NCBI GenBank assembly: GCA_964016985.1
Contig: OZ024828.1
Location: 87,250,308-87,314,307, forward strand
Direction of reading: 5' to 3'
DNA: 64,000 nucleotides
From: Anodontia alba
Lineage: Eukaryota; Mollusca; Bivalvia; Lucinida; Lucinidae
Shown here: one piece after another, positions 1 through 14,312 of the stretch
Position numbering within the stretch: position 1 is the stretch's first letter
Layout of the letters: each line of letters begins with the position of its first letter
The notes under the pieces: model-generated
What the model saw: the letters and a program-made list of their open reading frames with translations, nothing else
Databases searched by the model: none
What the model was told of the DNA's origin: nothing
Translations under genes and position numbers: made by a program

Positions 1-535
1 GTGTCACATAGAACCAATATCCCAAGTATCACATTAATTCATGAAGTAGTCTTCAAGATATACGACAAAATCGCTGGAAAATATAGTCACAATGACCATG
101 ACCTTCATACACTGAATGTTGATGTGATAAACAGGTCTGCTGCCCATCCTTCTTTATTAAGAAGTTGTTTGTATAAACTAACTGCAATATACTACTTTAA
201 TTATTAAGGTGTCCTGGATTTTAATCTCTAGCCCCGCCCTGGAGCATGACCCAGGGGCTCATAGATCTAGAATGAAAGAGAACCCTCCCAGGTACCCTCA
301 TACCAAATATGAAAAAGTTTTTTATCAGTAGCTGCAGAGATATAAGTAATCAAAAAACTTCGAAGTAAAACTTAGTTATTGCAAGTGTTAACGGACGGAA
401 TCACGGACGGACGGATGGACGGAGGAAGGACGGACGGAAAGCCAGAAGGGTGGACGGATGAACGGACGGACGGACGGACGGAACCTACGAAAACTATATA
501 CCCCTTCGGCATAATTTGTATGCCGGGGTTATAAA
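1..535 (+). mobile_element. Pearl-like element, copy 1 (left part outside window)
   Basis: Repetitive body with GACCATGACCTT-type sub-blocks, then an (ACGG)n run at about 393-482 and a terminal hairpin ACCCCTTCGGCATAATTTGTATGCCGGGGT (arms GGCATA/TATGCC) ending near 533. Tandem core, ACGG tetranucleotide run and palindromic end are the described plan of pearl elements in bivalves. Nearly the same sequence as 810-1310. Not coding, although a 68-codon frame spans positions 1-207. Confidence 0.72.
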
Positions 536-536
536 A

Positions 537-1315
537 AGACAAAATCAGAGGGCTATGAAATATAGGTCACATAATCCCAAACTATGATAGTCATACATCA
601 AATTGTCTTCACGATGTAACATAAAACCACTGGAGCATGAAATATAGGTCACAGTGACCTACATTTATGTTTAGGTCAACTATCGGATCATATTGACTCA
701 TATTCCCAAATAATGGTGTTCATACATCAAATAACATTCAAGATATAAGGAAAAAATAACTGGACCATGAAATATTGGTCAAGGTGATTTACATTTGTTA
801 TGATGTCAATTTCCCAAGTATCACATTAATCCATGAAATAGTCTTCAAAACATAAGGCAAAATCGCTGGAGCATGAAAATAAGGTCACGATGACCTTGGC
901 CTTCTTACACTGAATGTTGATGTGATAAACATGTCTGATGCCCATCCTTCTTTATTAAGAAGTTCATTATATAAACAAACTGCAACATACTACTTTAAGT
1001 ATTGAGGCATCCTAGATTTTGACCTCTAGCCCCGCCCTGGGGCATGAACCAGGGGTTCATAGAAGTAGAATGGAAGAGAACCCTCTCAGGTACCCTCATA
1101 CCAAATATGAAAAGGTTTTGACCAGTGGCTACAGAGATAGATATAAGTAATAAAAAACACTTCGAAGTAAAACTTTGTTATAGCAAGAGTTAACGGGCGG
1201 AATCATGGACGGACGGTCGGAAAGACGTAAGGACGGACAGATGAACGGACGTACGAACCGACAAAAGCTATATACCCCTTCGGCATACTTCGTAAGCGGG
1301 GGCATAATTATCATA
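537..1315 (+). mobile_element. Pearl-like element, copy 2
   Basis: Starts in a body of about 110-130 bp sub-blocks, each with GGTCACAGTGACCTACAT-like sequence, continues to an ACGG run (1207-1262) and ends with ACCCCTTCGGCATACTTCG…GCGGGGGCATAAT. Very close to 7077-7875, so both are probably recent copies of one source. Confidence 0.78.
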
Positions 1316-1319
1316 ATTG

Positions 1320-1550
1320 GGCCAGCGTATAACAAAGCCTACAAAATGGCATGTGCGCCCAGCGAAGACTCAGATCAGCCTAGACATCCGTCCAGTCTGA
1401 TCAGTCTTTGCTGTGCGCTCAATGGGTAGCTAAGGACCAAGCTTGCTTCATGCAGACAGCGAAGACTCTGATCAGACTGGGCGAATGCCCAGGCTGATCT
1501 GTCTTCGATATGCGCACATGCCATTTTGTAGGTTTTGTCATGCGCTGGCT
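1320..1550. mobile_element. Inverted-repeat MITE (ACAAAATGGCATGTGCGC)
   Basis: Left arm GCCAGCGTATAACAAAGCC, TACAAAATGGCATGTGCGCC; right arm complement reads GCCAGCGCATGACAAAACC, TACAAAATGGCATGTGCGC. The middle holds two more GCGAAGACTC.GATCAG motifs. The right arm alone recurs at 37835-37890 and a relative at 61185-61370. Confidence 0.78.
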
Positions 1551-1849
1551 CCATTATTATTGTCATCATCATTATTATTATTACTATTACTGGATATTTT
1601 TAATTTTCCGAACAGGCAGACTGTTTTTAGGATCAAAGGTAACTCGTAAATTATTCCGCTAGTTCCTTTTCTTTATTTTATAGACATAGTTCTATATTTT
1701 AAAGTTATTTATCAAAATCTATAAAGTTATTAAGTGTCACTAAACACATGTTGATATATTTTGTTTCAGGAAATTTCCAAATAGAAGTTGTTGTCTTCGC
1801 CCAATCTTATTGTTTGCCATTGCTGCGGAAGCACTTTACGAAAGGCCAT

Positions 1850-1965
1850 GGACTGCTATTTTCCATGGATGGCACAACGTTATATAACCAATTATTAACT
1901 TTCACAAAAAGCTTGGTCTGTGTGATAAGCGTAGACAAAGCTTTTTATGAAAGCTAACACTTGTA
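1850..1965 (+). repeat. Dispersed repeat with AAGCTTGGT / AAGCTTTTT hairpin, copy 1
   Basis: TATTTTCCATGGATGGCACA, TATATAACCAATTATTAAC, CACAAAAAGCTTGGT and GACAAAGCTTTTTATGAAAGC. Matches 16190-16330. It stops a few bases short of exon L's donor. Short relic of the CTTTTTGTAAAAGC motif at 36913. Confidence 0.65.
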
Positions 1966-1974
1966 AATACTTAC

Positions 1975-2115
1975 AGTTTGTTCGGCATCTTTTGACTTCA
2001 AAAATGACTTCCCACAGCACTTGTACACCGATACTCACACCTACAGCTACAACGCCAAACTCTTGCTGTTTTGACGGGATTATACGAGAATAGTAAGCGA
2101 AGACAAACGTCACAG
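1975..2115 (-). CDS. FRRS1: FRRS1-like exon L: last b561 helices
   Basis: 141 bp between CTACTATTCAG and GTAAGT. Encodes VTFVFAYYSRIIPSKQQEFG and VVAVGVSIGVQVLWEVIFEV, i.e. the end of helix 4 and helix 5, then KRCRTN. It ends in phase 1, so at least one more coding exon follows; positions 1-1970 hold only repeats on the minus strand, so that exon is probably beyond the window. Confidence 0.85.
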
Positions 2116-5100
2116 CTGAATAGTAGAAATAAAATTGCAGATACAACCTATGCAAACAATGAAGACGCAAGTCAGGCTTCGCATTTGTGGATATAGGTAA
2201 GTCTTCGCTCTTCTATATAATATTAGCATATCATGAGAAATACACGGAATAAAGGGTAAATACTCTGATGCAAAGGTTGATCGCAGTGTCTACTTCGGCA
2301 GAAACCATATATCTGGTTTTGTTGTGGTCCGGTTCTATAAGATGAAAGTTCCAATGTGAGGCTAGCCCCTCGTCAGTCCTGCCTTCACCTCCAAAGTGTA
2401 CACACGTAGCGCACATTACAAACCTTACGCATGTGTGTGAGGAACAATATTTGCACTAAACAGAGCCGGCATAACATAAAATAAAAGTTTCCTCTTTTAT
2501 CATTTGGGCTGATCTTAAGGAAACAAATATCTGCTCCCTCTTTCTTTTAAGAATGGCCGCGCCGCAACCCACAATTTAGAAACTGCACAACTGCATAACG
2601 TAGCTGATAGATGTAAGTCAACAACCAACTTTTATTGTGTAATGAAGTTTCTACGCTTTAAATGTTACACTTCAATTCATTCGCTATCAGAATGAAGCCT
2701 GACTTTCGATATTTCTATAACCGATTATGTTCGCGTTGTAATAAATAATATTTGAAGTAAACAACAGCAACAACAACAATAATCATAAACCTGTAAATAC
2801 AGCTTCACAGGTATGACAAACAGAGAAATTCTAACGCCGTATGGTGAGAATCGTTCTAAACTTATCGAGATAATTCCACTTATTTCCTTGTCTTATCCCG
2901 GAAAAAATGTTCACTGTAACAGTTTATGTTCTCATCGAGAACCACCATCGGACTGTGACCTTGACCTCGTGACATCAAGGGACTCGGACTGCTTATCACT
3001 CACTAGACTGGTTCCTAGTGGTAAGTAAAGGCCTGTAGATTTTGCCCCTAGTCCCGGTTCATAACGTGGGGAGACTATCTTGATAGCTTCTTTGACGTGT
3101 CTGAGTCTCTGATTATTCTCCCTGTCAACTACTTTTGCCCCCTCCCAATCGATGACATGGTCATATCCTTAGCAACATGATCTGTCTCTGCACTTTTGTA
3201 GATAAAGTGAAAGACGTAGTCCTCTCAATCAATGTCATGGTTAGCCTTAGTAATACTATCTGTCACTGCACTATAGTTAAAACAGGTTTCAGATTACTTT
3301 CACTCTGACCTGGTGTATACCTGTGGTACATTTTTTTTGACATCCTTCTGATAATCACGCAGTCTCGTGTTGAATTTTCTGCCCGTTTCACCTATTATGC
3401 ATTTCAAATCACATTTGTGGTACGGGATATCGTACACGACACCACAAGTATTTTCCTTTTCCAATTTGTCTTGGGGACGGACTAAAGAGTTTCCTCAGCG
3501 TGTAATTTGGTCGCACAGATACTGACATGCCGTGTCTTTCATTACCCAGGCTATGCTTTCCGATAAGCCTTTGATATATGGAATAACCACACAGCCTTTG
3601 GATTTATCCTTGTCACTTCTGAGGTTTTTCTTTCCCTTTAAAGTTCTTTCTCGTCTTTTTATCGGACAAAAGTAGTTGACAGGGAGATTAATCAGAGATT
3701 CAGACAAATCAAAGAAGTAATCGGGATCGGTCAGTCTCCACGTGTCATGAACCGGGACCAAAAGACAAGAAGACATTAGTGGAATAGTGTGATATATCCT
3801 GAGGAACCTTTTCAGTGAGTTTTCGAAGTAATGTATGCGTGTTTTGTTATCTTATTCACAGGTCACTGAGAGTGATATTAGCCCAACTCACCCGCCAGAA
3901 TATGAGATGATTTTCCCATCAGCCAATGTCCCCAGTTAAAAACAGGGCGAACTTTTGAGTCCAAACCTGGGCGCAGAAGTCCTGCTAAAATTTGTAACGT
4001 AGTGGCGGCCATCAGCGCTATACCAAGATAGCTGTGTATCTCTGACACCTGAAAAGTAAAAAAAGTAGATATAAAAAAGCAACACGAGAAAAGTATCTTA
4101 TTGCATATGTTGACAATGATGGTCCAGATCCGTTTGCGGATTCGCATAGTCTGAATTTTGACCCCCTTAAACCTCACTTTTATATAGTAAAACTTAATTC
4201 TGCTCAAACGAGTGCCCACAATCTATATTTTGAGCGGAAATATCGACGGACTTTTCCGAGTAACAACAATGTTTTTATTAATTAACTTAAGACAAAGGGC
4301 ATGTTAGAAAGACCATTTTTGTAAATTCAGGATAATAAAAAAGCTAAAAACGAAAGATGTCTCTTTCTTCTCTGCATCTACGTCACAGAACGCGGTGTCT
4401 GATCAGGGTCTACAATCTTTGCATTAAGTTTTGAAGTTTCTACAAAACATTATAATAATAAAACTAATCAGACACCGCTTCTATTGGAAATGGACCTGTC
4501 CAAAGACTTGAGGTAGAAAAGTCTACTCGGCATAAATGGGTTAATGTCACTGGATTTTGAAATATAGATTTTACCCCAATCCACCCTCCCTGCAACCCAC
4601 CCACCCACACAAACAATTATCAGTGACGATAAACAAACAATGCCACAACCATGAATCACAACCTTCCTGAGACACCTAAAGAAGAAGAAGAAACACAAAC
4701 AAACAATGACAAAACAAAACTCACATATGAAACTACCGACGTTCGAAAAAGAACTGCAGCAGAGAAATCTCTTGATTTTTTTTTTCATTTCAGTATTATT
4801 TATCTGTGCTTTTTTATTATCAGTTTTAATGTTGTATGTATGTTTGCAGACAAATAATTATTCTCAGTGGACTAGACTGCAGGCGGTGTCAGTCCCCACC
4901 GCGTGCATATCCCTTCTGCCACCTCTATTTTGGCTAGTTGGCTTAGGGACTTTTTTAGTTTGGTTTGTTTGCTCTTGTGCCTTTTCCTGACTAAAAGGAA
5001 ATTTACTTGTGCTTATATAGAGTCCTCAGTCTGTATTTTTATGTACTGTAACTGTGATCTTGCATGCTGTGATCTTTGTTGCTTTTATTATATGTATAGT

Positions 5101-8100
5101 TTTATTATATGTATAGTTTTAGGCCTTTGGTATGTCGGTATAACTGCCTTCAGGCTAATTTTAAATAATGTTGTAAATGTGAAAAACCGACGAGAAATAA
5201 ATATTCTTGTAGCTTGTATCTTGTAATACCCTTACAACCTGCGTCATAACAATAATGAGGATACTTATTTTCGCCAGTAACTAGTTATTCGGAATCGTTT
5301 TAATGAACTATGGTTTTATGAAATTCATAACATTCATTTAGGGCACCAAATTCACTATTATATGGACTGTCTGTCTTTCGAAAAATCGGGCTTCTGAAAT
5401 GCACTGGATATCCAGACACTTAAACATTCTATTGTTATTTTTGTGACACATATAGTTTAAGGATAGTTTGTCGAAGTGTCTACAATAATCAAAATGTGTA
5501 CAGAAATTGCATTTGTGTTGGATGATAGTACTAAAATGGACATGTTTTGTGCACAGACAGATATATCGATGCATTTTGCATTTTTCGTGGTTTTGCCATA
5601 AATCCGAACAAATGATACAGTCGCCGCTATGTAACTCACTTTATTGATGAGGTAGGTTGTTAACCCTAGGAAATGTCCGTAGAAAAGCTTCTATTATACT
5701 TAAACCAGTTTTACTGACGCGAAACCTCGCACCTCATTGCTAATTTATTTTGCTAAAATGTACAATCAAAGCCTTTATCAATGGAGCACCTTTAAGAAAT
5801 GAGAAAATGGATTTTTTAACTAACTTTGGTCTGGACCCTAAAAGGATAATTGGCAAACATTGCAGACCCAGATCAGAAGCCGCAGAATGGGGCGTCTGAT
5901 CAAGGTTTCCACTGTTTGCAAATATGCGTAGTTAAGCCATTTTCTATAGGAATATCTAAATCACATACCTAAAATTGAAATTGAACTCTTACAATATATA
6001 GTGTAGGGGAGTATATTCAGCCTAAACTGGGTTAAGATAGATTTCCCATTTAATACAAAGTCACTGAATGGTGGTGTCTCATGGAAACTGTTTGTTAAAA
6101 TTAACCCATTTCAGACTGAATTGACCCCCCCCAACCCCCACTATACTATATACGGGAAGAGTCGAATTTCAGTTTAAGGTATATCAAGTGTATTGATTTA
6201 GATACTCCTAGAGAAAAATGGCTTAATGTTTTGTAAACCATGGAGACCCTGATCAGACGCCACATTCTTTTGCCAATTACCCTTTTGGGGTTCTCCAGAC
6301 TATAATGTTTGAAAAGTGATACTGGGATTAAATAAATAAGCAAAATGAATAATGTCGTGTATTTTCCCCTCTAAAGATAGAAAAAAAAATATACAAATAA
6401 ACATTTGTGATATCATAAGTTCATTTTCTGTTTCTCTGTTTAGTCATAATTTATATATGTATGTGTTCTTATTTCCCATCTACTGAGAAATTAAAACTCA
6501 CCGAGGCAAGGAGATATCTAAAAAATCAACACAAAAAATCTTTAATAATTACATTTATGTTTCACCTCAGTAAATTTTCGTGATTTTTTTCTACACTATT
6601 AACTTCAGCAAGTGCCCAGAGGGTCACGGATACCCTCTGCCGGCGCCATTTCTTAAGTATAAAATATTTCAAAGTCAATGACAATGATATAAGGCAAAAT
6701 CAATGGAACATGAAATAAAGGTCACTGACCCACATAAAGTTTGCAAGGTCAGTCTCTGAGTGACACTGATCTATCATACCAAGTACAACTTTTCTGGAGT
6801 AAATAGTCTTCAAGACATGAAGCAAAATCGCAGGACCATAAAATATGTCACTGACCTACATATACTTGAGAGGTCAGTCTGATGGTCACATTGATCCATT
6901 ATACCAACTGTGATTGTAATCCATTAAATAATCTAGAAGATATTGAGCAAAATCACTAGACCAAGAAATATAGGTCATGCCGATTCATATTTACTTTGAT
7001 GTCAAAGTTTGGGTCTCACTGTGTCGTTATACATTGTATATAAATATGACACTTGGGCATCAAATAGTGGGCGATATAAGACAAAATCACAGGGCTATGA
7101 AATATAGGTCACATAATCCCAAACTATGATAGTCATACATCAAATTGTCTTCAAGATGTAACATAAAACCACTGGAACATGAAATATAGGTCACAGTGAC
7201 CTACATTTACGTTTAGGTCCACTATCTGATCGTACTGACTCATATTCCCAAATAATGATGTTCATACATCAAATAACATTCCAGATATAAGGCAAAATTA
7301 CTTGACCATGAAATATAGGTCAAGATGACCTACATTTGTTATGATGTCAATTATGGTGCCACACAAAACCAATATCCCAAACATCACATTAATGCATTGA
7401 ATATTCTTTAAAATATAAGGCAAAATCGCTAGAGCATGAAAATAAGGTCACAATGACCTTGAACGTCTTACACTGAATGTTGATGTGATAAACATGTCTG
7501 ATGCCCATCCTTCTTTATTAAGAAGTTGTTTGTATAAACAAATTGCAATATACTACCTTATTGAGGCATCCTAGATTTTGACCTCTAGCCCCACCCTGGG
7601 GCATGACCCAGAGGTACATATACGTAGAATGGAAGAGAATCCTCCCAGATAGCCCCAAACCAAATATGAAAAGTTTTTGATCGGTGGCTGCAGATATATA
7701 AGCAATAAAAAACTTCGAAGTAAAATTTGGTTATAGCAAGTGTTAACGGACGGAATCACGGACGGAAGGACGGATGGGTGGAAAGACGGAAGGAAGGACA
7801 CACGAACGGGCGGACGGAACCGACGAAAACTATATACACCTTCGGCATACTTCGTATGCCGGGGGTATAATAAAGAATTTTTATATCCCCATACAATGCC
7901 AGACACTATCAATAATCAGGACCAATCTAGTAGAAATTCCGGTGCATTTAGGAAAACAGATATATTGCACGACCGGAAAGGTTGCCCTGAAAATCAACTT
8001 GTGTGTGTGTCCGTTCGTTTTCAGTTACCGAAAATGAGTCGACCATCAGCGAAAATGTGTAATTATTTAGGAAAAATGGCTATGGCGTTAGGAATATTTT

Positions 8101-11100
8101 GGTATTTCTATAGAAAATAGATACCAAAAGAAACATGTAGCTAATGACTTCCCTGGTGACATGTTTCATTGACTGAGGCTTTGCCGAGCATAACAATGTC
8201 GAAAAAAAAAAAATGGTCAAACTGCTTGATTGGTCTGGAGTCTTTTAATGATTTTTCTTGCATACTTGTTGATGTCATCTACATCTAAGCAAACTGACTT
8301 CCCGAGTGCCATATTTCATAACCGAAGCTATATCGAGCATAAAAAAGTACAGTAAAGAAAATGACCATAACGCTTGAACGGTCTGAAATTGATGATTTTT
8401 GCATGCTGATTGATACCATCTACAGCCCAGCATTTTTTTTGCATATTGATAGATACCAACATTATCTAGTTAATGGTCTTGCACTCAGTATTGGTTTATT
8501 GCTTCGGACACGTCATGGCAGGGATACCTGTCGTAACTGATTCCGCTGTTATCACAAAGTATATTGGTTACCTCACATTCTACTGTCGCATAAAGGAATC
8601 AAAAAGTGATAATCAAACCGGGCAATACTTATCACTTGCCAGTTGTCACTTTGTGTACATCTGGCACGAGTTTGATCACAAAGAAATGGTCCCATGAGCA
8701 GGCATTTTTCTCTCTCTCTCTCTCTCTCTCTCCATTGATTTACGATTGTTCAAAGCCATCACATCTTAAATTTATTTCGTGCGTATTTTGTGTGAATACG
8801 AGGGATGTTCGAAATGAATTGCTTATTGTCCTCTAGCTCGATATCCACGTGGGGCACGATAAAAACCAATACATACCTGTATAGGGTTATTCAATATCTA
8901 CACAATGGTGTATAAATGTACATGTTAGACTAAGTGTAAGACATAAAATTTGCCATTTGAATACACGCAGTCATTGACCACTGCAGTAAAATGGTTGGTA
9001 GAAGCGTCGACAAAAAATATAAAATACGGGCTTTCATCAAAGCTCGCTCAAAACTTGGTTGTTCTTTGAAGAAGCTGATGACTGAAATTTCTACTGCTTT
9101 TGGACCTTCTTGTGTGTCTCATGACACAGTTCGGCGGTGGAAAAAGAAATTTGAGTCTGGTGTAGAGTCCATCAAAAGTGCACCGAAATCAGGTAGGCCA
9201 AAATCTGCATCTCGTAAAGAAATTGTTTCCAAAATAAAGGAAATCATTGAAGGAGATGCCAGATTTACAGTTCGTGATATTGCACGAAAGGTAGGCATAT
9301 CACTTTCAACGGTTCACCTTATTTTGAAGAAGAATTTGAAAGTCAGAAAGATTTCTGCTAGGTGGGTGCCACATCTTTTGACTGACGAGCAAAAGAGGCA
9401 ACGGGTTAAAGTGGCCAAAAAGCTGCTTCAAATGTTTCCAAAATATGACAAAAAGCAGTTTGCCAATGTCGTCATAGGTGATGAAACCTGGGTCCATTAT
9501 TTTGAGCCCGTCAGAAAGGTTAGCAATAAGATCTGGGCCACTAAACACAGCAAACGCCCAATAATTGCCAAACGTTCTTTGAGTACAAAGAAGGTTTTGT
9601 ATGCAATCTTCTTTTCTGGTGAAAGAGTCGCAATAAAAGTGCCAGTGAAAAAGGGCAAAAGCATCACCAGAAAGTACAACAAAGACGTAGTACTGAAGAA
9701 ACTAAAAAAGTATTATCAGAAACGACGCCCTGCCACTGATTTTAAACATGTCCGTCTTCTACATGACAATGCTCCAGCTCATACCCCCGCAATAGTTACG
9801 GCGTTTTTGAAGAAAGAAAAAGTAACTGTTTTGCCTCAGCTCCCCCGCCCCCCACCCCCCCCCCCCCCCCGTATTCTCCAGACCTTGCCCCATGTGATTT
9901 CTTTTTGTTTGTTTCCGAAATTGAAAGCATTCCTTGCTAGGCGGAAATACCAGTCCCGACAGGCATTTGGATCTGCCATTCATCAGTACCTTATTACTGT
10001 ACCCAAATCAGCGTACCGTGACGCCTTCAAGAAGTGGATACATCGGCTGAAACTTTGCATTTCTAGCCACGGGGAGTACTTCGAGGGCATGAAATGAGTA
10101 CTTTTGGGCTAACTTGAAATTTGAAGTCTCCAGATAGAAATAAGCAATTCATTTCGAACATCCCTCGTATGTCTGATTATCGTCGATATACTCGTACAAT
10201 GAACCCACGTTACAACGACAACATTTGTTCCCAAAGACGTTGCCATAAAAAAAAAGAATTTGCTGTTGTAAAGAATAATTTATGAGCAGACTGATATGTA
10301 AAAAAAAGTCTTGTTTTGTTCTTATTTCACCACAGAACAAACATTTTGGATATTTGTTAGGCGATTATAACAAATATCCAAAACATATGTTTCTTTAAAA
10401 AATCATTAAATACAAATTTTCTTGCATAATTTGTGACTAATTGTTACCTCTTAAGCGAAGGTTTCGTGACAGTCAAATTATTACGAATTTTGTCGTTGTA
10501 TCGAGTGTCGGTATAAAGGGTGTTGTCTGTATATACTAATAATTTGTGCACCTCTCTCCGCATATCATATCAAATGTGCCGGGATACATCATTTCCTACA
10601 ATCTGGCATTTGCGCTCAGCGAAGACTCAGCTCAGCCTGCGTATCCGCGCATAATAAGGCGTAAAAAAATAGCTGTGTTTCCGCTAACCCGACCGACTCT
10701 GTTTCAAACATCCGACTCTGCTATTTTTTTATCAGTAAAAATGCAAAATAAAAAAGTAAAGCACCGACCCTCAACAAAATACCTGTATTTTCATAAAATT
10801 ACAGACCTGTCCTGTTCTTTTCAGTATGTTAGCTGAAATACAGCTATTTTTTACACCTAATCGAGTTTCGCTGTCAGCCTAAAGGCACTCAAGATCCTTT
10901 GCTACTCACAGAGTGTATAATAAGCAAACTATAAAAGCCTAAATGAATGAAAATAATATTTTAACTTTAAAATAATTTACCGTTGTTAATTCTCCCACAT
11001 GAACAAATATGATGATAAATGCTGCTGCAGTACAACACCAGGCAAGAACAGCGCATGCTCGATGAATCTGTAATAAAGTACAAAAGGAGATACGGAGAAA

Positions 11101-13996
11101 CACAAATCTTTATACATAAATAACCTGCTGTCAGAAGAAAAGAAACCCAATATTTCAATTTGTTCAGAACAGAGACATATCAGTACATGCCCGCAAGAAT
11201 AATATTAGAAACAAATGTAAGTGAAGATACGCAGGAAATGCCAAAATAACGAAGCAAAGTCTTCCCGAGGTACCAAAAGAAGGAGCGATGAGGGACAAAT
11301 AATGACAAAACAAACACACATACGAAACCACCGACGCACAAACAAGAACTGCAAATGAGGTACCGCCTTGGGATTGCCAGTATGAAAACCACTGAAGGTT
11401 TAAACCAATTTTACTCGCGCGGAGCCTCACTCTTAATTATGATGCAAATCTACATGACACGAGAGTTCTTACAGGTACTACTGCATGCACAAGTAGCCAT
11501 CTGTATCGCATAGCTGCATGTAAAGGGACAACAAGAGTTTGTTTGTCTTTTTTAAGCTCACCTGAGCCGAACGTATGTCCGTCTGTAAACACATTTGAAC
11601 GACTTCTCCTCTAAAACCCCTGGGCCAATTTTCTTCAAATTTTACTTAGAGCCTTCTGTTAATGGGAGATTAAAATTTGTTCATAAGGTCAAAGTCCGTT
11701 AATAAAGATGGCCGCCATGGCCATATATAGTAAAAACACTTAAAAATCTTCTTCTCCAGAACCAAGAAAGCTTTGAGGCTGAATCTTGGTATACAGCATC
11801 GAGGACTCAAGGTCTACCAAGTTTGCTCAAATGATGACCCTAGGTTGACCTCTGAAGTTTTTACGGCAAGGTCAAATTTGTGTCCCTATGTATTTATACG
11901 GGGAAAATATTGAAAAATCATTTTCTCAAAATGTATTAAAGATTAATGGCTGAAGCTTACTTTATTTGATCGAAGTAGCAAACCCTTTTAGATACAATCA
12001 AAATTTTGACCCCCATGGTTATCTGCCCTTGTATCTGGGCTATATACGTGCATAAAATCACATAATCTTTAAATGTCTTTTTCTCTGAAACAGCTTGACC
12101 AATTTTCACCAGATTTCATACAGGGCCTTCTGTTGAAGAGGTATTGTCAATTTGTTCAAATGGTTCTGCACCAATGAACAAGATGGCCGCCATGCCCATA
12201 TATAGTAAAACACTTAAAACTCTTTTCCAGAACCAAGAAAGCTTTGAGACTGAATCTTGGTATATAGCATTAAGGACTCAAGGTCTACAAAGTGTGTTCA
12301 AATGATGATCCTAGGATGACCTCTGATGTTTTAACGACAAGGTCAAATTTGCATTCCCATACTTTTGTACAGGGAAAATGTTGAAAAATTAATTTCTCAA
12401 AATCTACTGAAGACTAATGCCTGAAATTTACAATGTATAATTAAAGAAGAAAAACATTTAGTTGCAATCAAAATTTTGTCCCCCCCCCCGGGAGTTATCC
12501 GCCCTTGACCCTGGGCTTATACATGTACAAAATAGTGCAGTCTTTAAACGTCTTCTTCTCTAAAACCGCGCGAACAATTTTCACCAGAATTCACATGGGG
12601 CCGTCTGTCGAAGAGCTATTGACAATTTTTTCAAATGGTTCCACAACATTAAACAAGATGGCCTCCATGCCCATATATGGTAAAAACACTTTAAAAATCT
12701 TCTTCTCCAGAACCAAGAAAGCTTTGAGGTCTGCCAAGTTTATTGAGATGATGATCCTAGGATGACCTTTCTTTTTTATGGCAAGGTCATATTTATGTCC
12801 GGTTACAAAATTTTGAAAAAAATTATTTTCTCACAATATGTTAAAGACTGATGGCTGAACCTTACAATGTATGATTAAAGTAGTAAAAGATTTTAGTTAC
12901 AATCAAAATGTTGTCCCCTGGGTGGATATCTGCCTTTACCCCTGGGCTGTATACAAACATAAAATCGTGCATGATCCTAGGATTACCTTTGACCTTTTTT
13001 ATGGCACGGTCAAATTTCTGTCCTACTTAAATTGCTGTCCTACTTGCTGTGGCAATACTGGAAGAATACTGCATGGCATCTGCAGATATGCAATGTCATT
13101 TTCAATAAGGTGAGCGAATCGTGGCCCATGGGCCTCTTGTTTACATTTAAGAGGACTGGAATCACTTTGTATATTTTCTGTCATTTTTGAACGGGAAACA
13201 ACTATTATTACTGCTGTTTGTTTTCCTAAACCCCTCCTGAGCAGGTTCTTTTCTTCAAGACTAGACTCCTTTTCAGAAAGGTAGCAAACGCAATAAAAAA
13301 AATGACAGAGATTCTGCTTAACCCTTGTCATGCTGAATAAATTAAGATGCCACGCCCATTTCTAATTTTCAGCCAATCAGATTACTTGATCCAGATTGTT
13401 GATATAAATTCACACACTTAATGACAAATAGTGTAGATCCAGATCAGTTGGATTCTTTAGAAGCCAACTAATCTTGATCTACACTGGTTGCAAAGGCAGA
13501 ACATATCCGGTTTCAGCAGGACCAGGGTTAATATTCAGGACATTGCTATTATTTAATGGATAATAAGTAGAAACACTAAAATACTTTTCATGTAAAGCTC
13601 TTTTCGTAAACATTTAGATAAAAAGAACCACCTAAAGGATTGCTCCGCCGTTTTTGCAATCTGGACTGACAGATGCCTCATCTGAACTTGAAACCATTAA
13701 AATTATTTAAAATATAGCTACTATTAAATACAAGAGTCCGACATCCAACGATGCCCAGAAGTAGCTGTTTGCTCTAAAACCTACATTTTTTTCAAGAAAT
13801 AAATGTGAGGTTGTTGAAATAAAATGTATGAATAATTCTACTAGCGTGTATACCCCTTTTAGGCTACTGCTTGTAAACAATGAATTGAATAGCATCAATT
13901 ATGATTGAAATATCATACCACACTTGTTATCTAGTCCTATTATGTTTCTATGGTAGAATCTGTAAAACCAAATAATACAGACTTTATTTGTAGTTT

Positions 13997-14056
<60 letters not shown>

Positions 14057-14115
14057 TTTTATGTTTCTATGGTAGAATCTGTAAAACCAAATAATACAGA
14101 CTTTATTTGTAGTTT

Positions 14116-14179
<64 letters not shown>

Positions 14180-14238
14180 TTTTATGTTTCTATGGAAGAA
14201 TCTGTAAAACCAAATAATACAGACTTTATTTGTAGTTT

Positions 14239-14312
<74 letters not shown>

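Noticed and set aside
4468..5226. Hydrophobic frames on both strands around 4.5-5.2 kb
   Set aside because: A/T-rich translation with no family signature and no splice-phase fit to exons K or L.
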